Source: DASVUS01 sp036388675
GTDB lineage: Bacteria > Armatimonadota > Abditibacteriia > Abditibacteriales > Abditibacteriaceae
Direction of reading: 5' to 3'
DNA length: 64,000 bases
Assembly: GCA_036388675.1 (NCBI GenBank)
Contig: DASVRI010000005.1
Coordinates: 133,096 to 197,095, forward strand
The notes under the pieces: generated by a model
What the model saw: only the letters and a program-made list of their open reading frames with translations
Told to the model about the DNA's origin: nothing
The model's database searches: none
Shown: piece after piece, positions 36,801 to 44,058 of the stretch
Layout: every line of letters begins with the position of its first letter
Position numbering within the stretch: the stretch's first letter is position 1
Program-made: the position numbers and the translations under genes

Positions 36801-38752
36801 GCCGACGCTTCGTTGGACAAGCCGCTTTGGCCCGCAGCCAGTTGAGCCGACACCACATAATAGTAGGTGCGCCCGTTGGTCAGCCCGGTGTCGGTGTAGG
36901 ATGTTGCCGTGGGAGTTGCGATGTCGGTGTATGGCCCACCCGGTATCAGCGAGCGCTTGACATGGTATTGGGTAGCGCCCGAGACGGCACTCCAGGAAAG
37001 GGTGACCTGGGCATCACCGGGAACGGCCAACAGATTCGCCGGCCCGGATCCGGGTGCCGGAGTTGAAGCCGTGGCGCTGGCTTCATTGGACGGCGCACCT
37101 TCTACCACGGCGTTGACGGCAGTGACGATGTAGTAGTAGGTGTTACCGGTAGTCACACCCGTGTCGATATGGTTTGTGCTCGGGCTGTTGACCGTAGCGA
37201 TCTGCGTATAGGGACCGCCACTTACCGTGGCTCGCTTGACGCGATACTGCACGGCACCGGCACTGGCGCCCCAGGAGAGGGCGATCTGCCCGTTGCTGCC
37301 CACAGCGATCAGGTTCACGGGAGCCGGCGGGCCTTGCACAATGTTGACCGAGACAGTGGCCGTAGCCAGACCGCCTTTGCCATCGCTGGCCGTATAGGTG
37401 AAGCTGTCGGCACCCGTAGCATTGGGCTGGGACAGGTATTTGACCGTTGCATTGGCATTGATCGAGACGGCCCCCTTGCTGCCCTGCGTCACGGAGAGAA
37501 CCAAAAGCGTATCGTTGTCTTCATCCGTGTCATTGCCCAGCACGTCGATAGCCGTGGCCACTCCGGCGGCGACGCTTACCGTATCAGCCACAGCCACCGG
37601 GGCGTGGTTGGTTGGAACTGGTGTTGGTGTTGCTGCGGGGAGCGGCGTGGGTGTAGGGCCAGACGATGGTGTAGGAGTCGGTGTGGGTGCAACAGAGCCG
37701 GTGTAGAGCTGTGATTGCGGGATGAACTGCTTGGAAGTCGAAGCGCTGCTCCAGCGTAGCTCGGCAACAGCATCAATTATGTTGTCGTAGTATTCCAGCT
37801 TGATGTCATACTTCTGACCCGCTGTCAGGGCAATGGTGCCTGAGTACTCAATCGCACCGTGATCGCTCCACTGGTCAATGATCAACTGCCCGTTGACCCA
37901 CAGCCGGGCACCGTCATCTGTCCTGGCGTAGAAGGTGTAAGTCTCGCTGTATTGCGCCTGCACCTGTCCTGTCCAGCGTGCACTCCAGGTATCAGAGCTG
38001 ATCTGAGTTGCGGGAGAGCCGTTGCCCCAGTTGAAGTTGATCTGCGGGTCTACGCGTGTTACGGTCGTGCCGCTCAGATCGATGTTGTCGAAGTAGGTCG
38101 CTGCCAGGCCGTCGCCATTGCCGGTGGGAGGAGAGGTTTGTGCCCAGACCAGCAGACAGGGCACAAAGAACACACAGGCTAAGAGTGCGGCCAGTGCCAG
38201 ACGCCGCAGTGCCAGGCGCCGCAGCGGCGTAAAAACCGGAGCCGCTACAGAAGCTGCAGTCTCTAGAGAAACTGTAGAGAGTGCAGCTTCTGTAGCCGAC
38301 ACGGAGAGTGTCCGTGGCTCAGCAGCCCTGACCACACTTGCCTGCACTGCCAGCGCCGAGCTTACCGGAGCCGAGCATACAGGCGCTTGCACATCTGAAT
38401 CTTCAGCAGAGGAACAGTCCAGGTGAGCACACCGGGCACCCGCCGCAGAAATATCAGGGGCAATAGAAAGATTAGTCGTCTGAGAACTGGCGTCAGGGCT
38501 GCCGGAGGTGGAGCCTTGAAGGCTGAGGGAGGTGGAGTCTTGGCAGCCAGCAGCGGATCGCGGGCTATGCCGGCTATGCGGCAGTGAGGACGAGAGAGAC
38601 AATACAGACGATGGAGACAGAGAGGACGGCTCAGGAACATTCTCACGAGGAGCATTCCCAAGAGTGCCCTCAACAGGAGTGTTCCCAAGTAGATGAGTCC
38701 TGCGCCATGCGTTCAGTCGTCGGGTGATGTCTCGAACAAGTGCTTTCATCAT
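33800..38752 (-). CDS. Exported PA14/FN3/PKD surface protein of locus B
   Basis: 1650 residues. The start (ATGATG) is preceded by AGGGA. A Ser/Pro-rich extension of about 180 residues comes before the hydrophobic signal segment (about 184-206, LAALLACVFFVPCLLVWAQT). Then a PA14-like domain (about 212-350; YFDNIDLSG, YTFYARTDDGARLWVNGQ), a Thr-Pro linker, a cadherin-like tandem-repeat domain (HAPVAVADTVSV, VLGNDTDEDND), about eleven FN3-type repeats in two subtypes (three canonical, eight of the APxAPxF type), and a C-terminal PKD-like domain (IACGGIRYP, DPCSYTWSASGG, GTYTITLTVDDQ) paralogous to that of locus A. PA14 domains often bind glycans. It lies just upstream of the C39-RHS gene on the same strand, mirroring locus A, so it may display or anchor the toxin. 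Confidence 0.82.
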   Translation of the reverse strand: MMKALVRDITRRLNAWRRTHLLGNTPVEGTLGNAPRENVPEPSSLSPSSVLSLSSSLPHSRHSPRSAAGCQDSTSLSLQGSTSGSPDASSQTTNLSIAPDISAAGARCAHLDCSSAEDSDVQAPVCSAPVSSALAVQASVVRAAEPRTLSVSATEAALSTVSLETAASVAAPVFTPLRRLALRRLALAALLACVFFVPCLLVWAQTSPPTGNGDGLAATYFDNIDLSGTTVTRVDPQINFNWGNGSPATQISSDTWSARWTGQVQAQYSETYTFYARTDDGARLWVNGQLIIDQWSDHGAIEYSGTIALTAGQKYDIKLEYYDNIIDAVAELRWSSASTSKQFIPQSQLYTGSVAPTPTPTPSSGPTPTPLPAATPTPVPTNHAPVAVADTVSVAAGVATAIDVLGNDTDEDNDTLLVLSVTQGSKGAVSINANATVKYLSQPNATGADSFTYTASDGKGGLATATVSVNIVQGPPAPVNLIAVGSNGQIALSWGASAGAVQYRVKRATVSGGPYTQIATVNSPSTNHIDTGVTTGNTYYYIVTAVNAVVEGAPSNEASATASTPAPGSGPANLLAVPGDAQVTLSWSAVSGATQYHVKRSLIPGGPYTDIATPTATSYTDTGLTNGRTYYYVVSAQLAAGQSGLSNEASATPQEPPASALTLSATLGYQKVRLSWTASARATKYEVWRSVNSAAFALRATVDAPTTTYTDTGLTNGTPYQYYVRAWNAGGYSANSNTVSVTPGELPPDAPGQPTFSNITSTNVRVTAPPLPWNANSLTLQRQIGTEYIGGGAAFVNVASGLAGGAHTEVSGLNPLTTYYFRYVAVGDGGNTPGYTNWVTTLPPAPAAPAAPTFRNVTYNQVTVVPPSLPAYATSFTLQKKLASDAATLYTDVQTGLGSSSSVTVTGLSAATAYSFRFVAVGLGGSTPGLGAEVTTAPAPPGAPTFSNITSTGVRVTAPPPPLPTGAASLSLQKRYANGGDEDYVTIASGIAAGQYTDVTGLEPSTAYLFRYVSVSSSGSTPGPSGSMNTSSSNATAPGAPRFRNIMSTQLDVIMPAKPSGADTLTLQQKLGGAADSTYVDVATGIYYGGQSTTVTGLTPGETYTFRCLAVSAGSSVAGPGANVMTAPAAPGLPTFSGITLSSVQVTAPALSQGAASLSLQKGSYHDSMEWETVATNLAAGAVTTVSGLNHPDAGNTYGFSGVYYFRYVAVNAGGSTAGNAASVQTLPPAPLAPDAPEFIHVQATSLEVLVPTLPPYADSLNLQQKLSSADDSTYVIVSTNVYSAYPVLVTGLTPLTSYTFRFVAVGLGGTTNGTAASVTTPEPAPDAPGTVSFSAITQTTLTATLPDTFPARATSLKLQRRVSYNNNNTFVDVAVNQVAGTAIAVTGLSPGTNYSFRCVAVGAGGSTPGAESGVATATGAPLAPEAPEFRDLGVDSVTVLAPPIPGGAYSLKLQAKISSQPVADYWEVAKDLAAGAATEINGLDSGQSYDFRYLAVGPGGSTAGPVGSVTMPIPSIAWSVGTDIACGGIRYPGAGATLGKGLEGRLSSYLAMDWDGRAVTVNGNTINGSYSDPCSYTWSASGGSFKNGVNKGQGVVWVAPNTAGTYTITLTVDDQASANKPAAEAGSRSDPQRGFNDEPLRFKLTITVP

Positions 38753-39170
38753 AAGTTCCCTACTCCGATCTAATCACCGCCTAAACCTACTCACGACTTC
38801 GACTCTCTCAGCGACTTCGACTACGACTTCTGCTTGCCCCGGCAGCGAATCGCTCCAGCAACGGGCTGCCTTGGCAACGGACTGTTTCTGCTACAGATTC
38901 GGCTAGTTACCAACTGAGCCATCAAGGACAACTCGGCAACTCAAGGCTGTTGAGTCAAAACCGTTGCCCCGACACTGTTGACCCAAGACAGTCCTTAGCC
39001 CACAGCAAGCTCAAACGAAAAGCAATTACCAAGAACCGGATGATGGTTCATGCAGTTGCAACTCAGGTGGAACAAACCAAAAGAGGGCACGGCTTGAGAA
39101 GGAGCAGAATGGCTTTGACGATGGCTCGGGGCAATGGCTTGAGAAGACCAATGAGCCGTTACGTACAGTT

Positions 39171-39237
39171 ATTATGGTTAGGATTGAGGCACGACAAGTG
39201 TGAAGTTATTCACTCGCAGCAGGTGAATTTATTCACA
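39171..39237 (-). promoter_or_regulatory. Tandem Crp-type operators and -10 box of locus B
   Basis: TGTGAAGTTATTCACT (39199-39214) and GGTGAATTTATTCACA (39222-39237) have centres 23 bp apart. Minus-strand CATAAT (39171-39176) begins 30.5 bp from the proximal centre. Site sequence, spacing and distance to the -10 box all match the locus A promoter. Confidence 0.75.
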
Positions 39238-39316
39238 CCGCTAAGCAACGAGGGAGGCTTCATATTCAGGTAGTCTTCGCACTCGTGTGGTCTTGATTCC
39301 AGTGTCGGGCCTTACT

Positions 39317-39419
39317 GAAAAGGGCAGTGGCTAACCAGACTTAAAACAAAGTGACAAACCGAAGCAGTGGCACTCACATGCAGTGGCACTCACACGTGTG
39401 AGTGCCACTGCCCTTTTCG
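39317..39419. promoter_or_regulatory. Overlapping alternative hairpins upstream of locus B
   Basis: A perfect 32-bp palindrome lies at 39380-39411 and is preceded by a tandem copy of its left half (39364-39379). The right side, CCACTGCCCTTTTC (39406-39419), can also pair with GAAAAGGGCAGTGG at 39317-39330. On the minus strand the latter arm ends in CCCTTTTC. The two structures share bases and exclude one another, as in attenuators, though simple termination of the regulator gene is enough to explain them. Confidence 0.5.
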
Positions 39420-39647
39420 TAGGCGCCTATCCCAGGCCTTCCTGCATTGCAGCTCGTCTGCCTTGCCAGCATCTGCTTTTCCGTGCGCCTGCCTTAACAG
39501 TTCCCACATAAAACTACTTCTGCTGGCAGCCGCTCCACAGGCGAAATCTCATACGGAGAATCTCACCGAGAGATTTGCAAACGCGTCAGCCCCGTAGGAG
39601 ACATAACAGGTGATCCGACGCACTGGCTCACCACTACCGCTTACTGG

Positions 39648-40511
39648 TTAAGCGACCTGGCGCTGAGTCTGAACCGACACCGAGGGCGCTAAGTGAGATT
39701 TGGGAGAAGCGACATGCCGGCAATGTGACATGAGTGCCGGGAGGTTGTGAACTGTAATGCAGCCGGGCGAGGAAAACGAGATGTAGCCCTGCCGCTTGTA
39801 GTAGCACAGCGACTTATTTACCCATTCGCGTGATGCGCCGACCAGAAGCGCCAAATCGCTTTGGGTGAGACGCAGCGGAATCACGATGTCTTGGGCCACC
39901 ACTCTGCCTTGACTGCCTTGACGACTGCCTGAAGCGCTCGTCTGCGCATTGTCGGAAGAAAGACTTCGAATGCGACCATGATGCTGCGCAAAGTTCACCA
40001 GATGGTAGGCAATGCGCCCATTGACATCCAAGGTTGCCAACACCTCGGCCTGCTCGTAAACACGCCGCAAGCGCCGTGTGATGAGGCTCATCGTATTGAT
40101 GTTTAAGCACGGTATGCTTTCCAGGCATGACACAAAGGACGCAGCCGTCATGGCCAAGCAGCCGGTTTTCTCCAGCGCACGCACGCTAGCCGAGTGTGGC
40201 AGCCTGTCGATGGCGCTGAGATCCCCCACAACTTCCCCGCGCCCTAGCAGTGCAAAGAGAACCTCGTCTTCATCGCTGCGTCGCACGTAAACCTTGACGC
40301 TGCCCTGCACCAGAACATACACCATGCCGCTGCGCTCACCCCAGGTGAGCAGGTCATGTCCGGTAGCGAAGGTCTTGTAGCGGGTCAAGCTCTGCAAAGT
40401 TCGCTGTTGGGCACTGGAGAGACCTTGGAAGAGTTCGATGCCGTTACGACCGAAAATATGGTCTTCGGCAACCTGAGAATCAGCAACCTGAGCATTGGTC
40501 GAGTTGGACAT
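39648..40511 (-). CDS. Crp/Fnr-family transcription regulator
   Basis: 287 residues from ATG 40511, chosen because AAAGGAA lies 8 nt upstream. A longer frame to 40577 has no such site. Residues about 20-140 form a cyclic-nucleotide-binding-type beta-barrel (LTWGERSGMVYVLVQGSVKVYVR, GRGEVVGDLSAIDRLPHSASVRA). A long dimer helix follows, and the C-terminal Crp-type helix-turn-helix includes LTQSDLALLVGASREWVNKSLCYYKRQGYI. No Fnr-type cysteine cluster is seen at the N-terminus. The six Crp-type operators in this window, two of them 410-450 bp from its end, make it the natural candidate to bind them. The effector (cAMP or other) is unknown. Confidence 0.85.
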   Translation of the reverse strand: MSNSTNAQVADSQVAEDHIFGRNGIELFQGLSSAQQRTLQSLTRYKTFATGHDLLTWGERSGMVYVLVQGSVKVYVRRSDEDEVLFALLGRGEVVGDLSAIDRLPHSASVRALEKTGCLAMTAASFVSCLESIPCLNINTMSLITRRLRRVYEQAEVLATLDVNGRIAYHLVNFAQHHGRIRSLSSDNAQTSASGSRQGSQGRVVAQDIVIPLRLTQSDLALLVGASREWVNKSLCYYKRQGYISFSSPGCITVHNLPALMSHCRHVASPKSHLAPSVSVQTQRQVA

Positions 40512-40551
40512 AAGTAAGTTCCTTTGATCATAGAGATTCTTAGAAAGCGTC

Positions 40552-40568
40552 CACGAATAAGATTCGTG
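40552..40568 (-). promoter_or_regulatory. Inverted repeat upstream of Crp-family gene
   Basis: CACGAAT-AAG-ATTCGTG lies 41 bp before the chosen start. It differs from the Crp-type sites elsewhere and may be an operator for control of this gene by another factor, or chance. Confidence 0.35.
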
Positions 40569-40677
40569 TGAGGACATCTCATTCGTGAGAAATCCGCTTC
40601 ATAGTGGCGGAGAAATATCTCTACATGATTAAAGCCAAACAACGTTCTAGCTCTGGGTCACATTCAATGAGCTTTCT

Positions 40678-40980
40678 CTAAAAACGCCTAACGAACCTGG
40701 GTTGAGCATGACAGATCAAGCAGACCTGCAACTTCACCAAAGCCTCATAGACAAAGTCATGGCGGTCATAGCGCACACGCAAGCGGCGCGCATTGTGCAG
40801 CCAACCGATCTGCGCTCGACCGGCCAACGCTCTTTGCCCAGGCCACTGCCGTGCGGCGTGCCACGTCGTGCCAGGCGCGGTGTGATGCCGCGTCGTCGCA
40901 AAGCATCGCGGTGCGGCTGCGAATCGCAAGCACGGTCGCCCAGAAGCTTATTGGGACGACGGCGCGGGCGGCCTCAGCCT
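40678..40980 (-). pseudogene. IS5-family transposase C-terminal remnant
   Basis: On the minus strand one frame gives GRPRRRPNKLLGDRACDSQ and then LRRRGITPRLARRGTPHGSG with KERWPVER. It shifts into a second frame giving IGWLHNARRLRVRYDRHDF and ALVKLQVCLICHAQ. Together these are the C-terminal third of an IS5-type DDE transposase, including the terminal Glu in the WPVER motif. The N-terminal part is missing and the frame is broken near 40820, so it is inactive. No inverted terminal repeat was identified. Confidence 0.75.
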
Positions 40981-41054
40981 TGATGTGGGAGGTGAATGTG
41001 TGACGTAAATGTGTGAGATGGATGCGTGACATGGATACGGGCAGAGCGTGTGTG

Positions 41055-42569
41055 CTAGTCAAGTTTGTAAGCTTGTGTCAGCGTATCAAACGTTGGCTGC
41101 CATGCTTTGAAATCAGCAGCGGGAGCAGTACAGACTACCACATAACTTTCCCAAGGACGAGAGATGCCTAAATACAGCTTGCGCAGCTTCGGCCCGTCCG
41201 GCTTCTGCAGATCGAACTCCCAGTCGCTCGCCGCTTCACCACCTAGAGTGGCTTCACCCTTGCGGATGCGCTTGTAGCTCTTGCCATAACGTTCTTTGAG
41301 GTCGCTTTCCATGCCACTCCAATCGATGGTAGATTGTGTCTCCTCCTCCGTGCGCTCTCCCCGCTCCACCAGAACATAAATGTGTGGAGAAGCGGAGCGA
41401 AAGAATGTATTGCGGTAACGCCCTTCGGTGCTCGTCTGCACCGTCCATCCCGTTGGATAGGATAATGAGAAGCCCCAGTCGCTGCTGTGCTCACTCCACG
41501 AGCCACTTTGCACCTGCAACTCTTTTTGTGAGCGCAGGCTCTGTTCGGCATTCAAGACTTGCTCGAAGCTCAAGTCCCCGGCGCGTTTCCACAGCCCGGC
41601 GAGGCGCCAACCCAACTTCTCCAGATCACTGCTGATTACGCTACTGCTTGCACTATTAATGGCACTGCCATTACGGGTATTTTGTTTCCACAGTCCCAAC
41701 AACTCCGCTGTGCCGGATCGCACTTTCTTTGGATTCTGCTGCAGCACCTGCAAAGCAGCGGTTTTATCTCTCGCCTGCAGATGTCCGATCACTTTACCCA
41801 GAGCGCTATTACGGGAAGAGAGTCGCTCGGTTGCGGTGTGGAAGAGCAGTGCTCCACCCCAGGTGCTGGCCTGGCTCAGCCACCCGGTCGATGAGGTCGA
41901 GCCGGCGTGCCCATCGGCATACAGAACAGCGGCCCGATAGTTGTGCCGGAATGCGAGATTGGCCGGTGTGTTTTCCTCTTCTTTAGTTTGCTTGGGCCAG
42001 GAGGCAAAAGGCGGCAGCAGCGAGACATCATGACGATCTGCCCTGTCCGCGAGTAGCAAGGTGCCCGCTGCATCAGTCACCGCATCCCGCTTCCTGCCGG
42101 CCAGCACGGGACTCAGGCCATAACTGCTGATGGTGTCGGTCTGGTTCCAGCTCGTGTCGCTGACAGGGCACAGCAGGTTATCTCGGTCTATGCCCTGCCC
42201 GAGCAATGATACCCAGGTCGCACGACTTCCCTGTTTGGTTTGGTAGTCAAGCGGCGGGAAGCGGCCATCATGATCGCCGGAGTATTGTGCCAGCGCCTGC
42301 GCTACGCTCTGCAAGTGCGACAGGCAAGTCTCGGCCTTGCCAGCGACCGTGAAGGGATGAACGACAGACGAAGTGGCTGCTACCACAGGCGGGCCGACCA
42401 GCTTGAGAAATCCGACACCAATGCAGAGGGTGCCCAGCGAGAGCAGCCCCTTATTAAGACGCGGCAAATCTTCAATGAAGAGCCACCACGGGCTATCTCT
42501 CCAAGACTGATTACTGTCGGAATTGTGATAACTCTGATGCACGGAGTTCTGATTGCCGCCTCGGTTCAT
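41055..42569 (-). CDS. Membrane protein with H-X9-DG motif and PsbP-like C-terminus
   Basis: 504 residues. One membrane helix (about 38-62) is followed by CLSHLQSVAQALAQYSGDHDGRFPPLD and a region ending in FRHNYRAAVLYADGHA, in which the His is nine residues from the Asp-Gly. This is the H-X9-DG motif of prepilin-processing-associated proteins common in Planctomycetes, Lentisphaerae and Armatimonadota. The last 130 residues (WGFSLSYPTGWTV to TLTQAYKLD) resemble PsbP/DUF1795-type domains. The usual prepilin N-terminal cleavage motif is absent. Function unknown; a cell-envelope role is likely. Confidence 0.68.
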   Translation of the reverse strand: MNRGGNQNSVHQSYHNSDSNQSWRDSPWWLFIEDLPRLNKGLLSLGTLCIGVGFLKLVGPPVVAATSSVVHPFTVAGKAETCLSHLQSVAQALAQYSGDHDGRFPPLDYQTKQGSRATWVSLLGQGIDRDNLLCPVSDTSWNQTDTISSYGLSPVLAGRKRDAVTDAAGTLLLADRADRHDVSLLPPFASWPKQTKEEENTPANLAFRHNYRAAVLYADGHAGSTSSTGWLSQASTWGGALLFHTATERLSSRNSALGKVIGHLQARDKTAALQVLQQNPKKVRSGTAELLGLWKQNTRNGSAINSASSSVISSDLEKLGWRLAGLWKRAGDLSFEQVLNAEQSLRSQKELQVQSGSWSEHSSDWGFSLSYPTGWTVQTSTEGRYRNTFFRSASPHIYVLVERGERTEEETQSTIDWSGMESDLKERYGKSYKRIRKGEATLGGEAASDWEFDLQKPDGPKLRKLYLGISRPWESYVVVCTAPAADFKAWQPTFDTLTQAYKLD

Positions 42570-42665
42570 GGTTAATTCTCCACTCCATCTGTTGTCTTAT
42601 TCATTCTTGAAGTTGTTCAGCCGTTGTCGTGATATAGGTCTTGTTTGAGTTAGGTTTTCTCTAAA

Positions 42666-43766
42666 TCAAGTCCTTACCCTCTTATGCGTTACAGCGCCTT
42701 TAAGATCGTACAGTTCTCCCTCTGCATAACCATTCCCAGCATGACGGCTCCCAGCATGGCTGCGCCAGATCGGTTGGAGTATCTGCTTCGGCGTCATATG
42801 TGCTTGCTCCGTTACCCAGAACATGCTTTGCCCGGCTGTCAAATGCCGGATCGCACTAAGTACGGTTTGAGATCGTTTGACCGTTGGCACCACAAACAGC
42901 ACACGGAACCCGACCCCTTGAGGCAGGTGGAAGTCATGGGCAAAGCCCCCGCTGTGCCAGTACAGATAATAGGTGCGGCACTTATCCAGCAGCACCCGGC
43001 TGCTCTCGCCTCCGAGATCCAACTCCACAAAGTAGAAGAGGCGCTGCGCCTGCCTCGAAGGTGTTCCCTGATTACCGGTGAGTACTCGCATCGACAAGAA
43101 TCCATCCGGTATGAGCCTGACCTTGTACGCCCGCTCCCCCGGCTGTGGCGCAGTGGCAACAGAGAACTTGACCGTGTCCGAAGAGTGCCAGGCCAAGAGT
43201 TGGGTATCGGGACTGCCCGCACAGGAGATTTGGAGCGAGAGCCGCACTTGATTAACCGCCAGCAGATGCTCCAGAGCAGCGGCTTTGGGAAGCTGAGAAG
43301 CCGTCCTCGCCTGAACTTCCCCATGCTCTCGGCTTAGGGCTTTTGCCCCCTCCCTGTCCAAGACATAGACCGGCTCCTGACTGCCTTTAGCCAGTGGACG
43401 CGGAATACGAGTCAGATAACGGTTGTGGTAGAGCAGCTTCAAACGCCGCGTCAGGGTGAGGCGCGACGGGAAGCGCAACTCTACCTTTTGGTCACTCGCG
43501 CGCAAGGTTTCCAACTGGCTGGTGGAGAGCAACCGATAGCGCCAGACGTCTTCCAGAAGAGCTAGGTCGCGTCCTTGCAACACCAACGGTGGCCCGGCCT
43601 CAACTCGGCGATAGCGCGGCAGGGGCTTTGTGACAATGCCTTCGCTGGACACTCGACCTGGCACATCCTGTACGACCGCGTTATGTCCGACAGTGTCATA
43701 AGTGCTTCGCATACTGATGGTTGTGGCGGCTCCTATAGCACTGGCTTTTGTAGCACCGCTTCTCAT
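42666..43766 (-). CDS. Replication-relaxation family protein
   Basis: 366 residues. After a disordered N-terminus, residues about 60-140 form a winged-helix-like region (LALLEDVWRYRLLSTSQLETL, RLTLTRRLKLLYHNRYLTRI) and residues about 165-330 carry LEHLLAVNQVRLSLQ, IPDGFLSM, YFVELDLG and FRVLFVVPT. This order fits the Replic_Relax family found on plasmids and conjugative elements, where members are thought to aid replication or relaxation of DNA. The neighbour on the left is the H-X9-DG gene and on the right a coupling ATPase on the same strand, which supports a mobile-element context. Confidence 0.72.
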   Translation of the reverse strand: MRSGATKASAIGAATTISMRSTYDTVGHNAVVQDVPGRVSSEGIVTKPLPRYRRVEAGPPLVLQGRDLALLEDVWRYRLLSTSQLETLRASDQKVELRFPSRLTLTRRLKLLYHNRYLTRIPRPLAKGSQEPVYVLDREGAKALSREHGEVQARTASQLPKAAALEHLLAVNQVRLSLQISCAGSPDTQLLAWHSSDTVKFSVATAPQPGERAYKVRLIPDGFLSMRVLTGNQGTPSRQAQRLFYFVELDLGGESSRVLLDKCRTYYLYWHSGGFAHDFHLPQGVGFRVLFVVPTVKRSQTVLSAIRHLTAGQSMFWVTEQAHMTPKQILQPIWRSHAGSRHAGNGYAEGELYDLKGAVTHKRVRT

Positions 43767-44058
43767 CGTCCTAACCAGTGCTTACCTTCCGAGTGCCGGT
43801 CTTACACAGATCTTCTCCATGACATTGCCTGTATGTTTGCCTGTATAGATCGAGTGCCTTACTTGTATGGTTCTGAACATATAGCCGAACCATATAGGCT
43901 GTGTGCTCATTTTGAACTCAGTTTGAGCGTGTTTGCCGCATCATTTGAGCACGATTGCAGCGCGCTTCGAGCAATCACGCAAAATTGCTTTCCCGTGTAA
44001 AAGTAGACCCGAGTACTCATAAATGAGAGCATTTATTGATGCGTTCATCGTCTCCTTT

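Larger units (their letters stand above)
38753..39647. other. Leader and control region of locus B
   Basis: 895 bp with no supported gene. It contains a predicted leader of about 410 nt between a -10 box at 39171 and the surface protein start, tandem Crp-type sites, and a set of overlapping hairpins near the regulator gene. Some GACTTCGACT and CAACGGACTG motifs repeat in 38790-38885. Confidence 0.55.

Noticed and set aside
40511..40577. Upstream start for the Crp-family protein
   Set aside because: The 22 extra residues are preceded only by a weak site, while the ATG at 40511 has AAAGGAA at good spacing.
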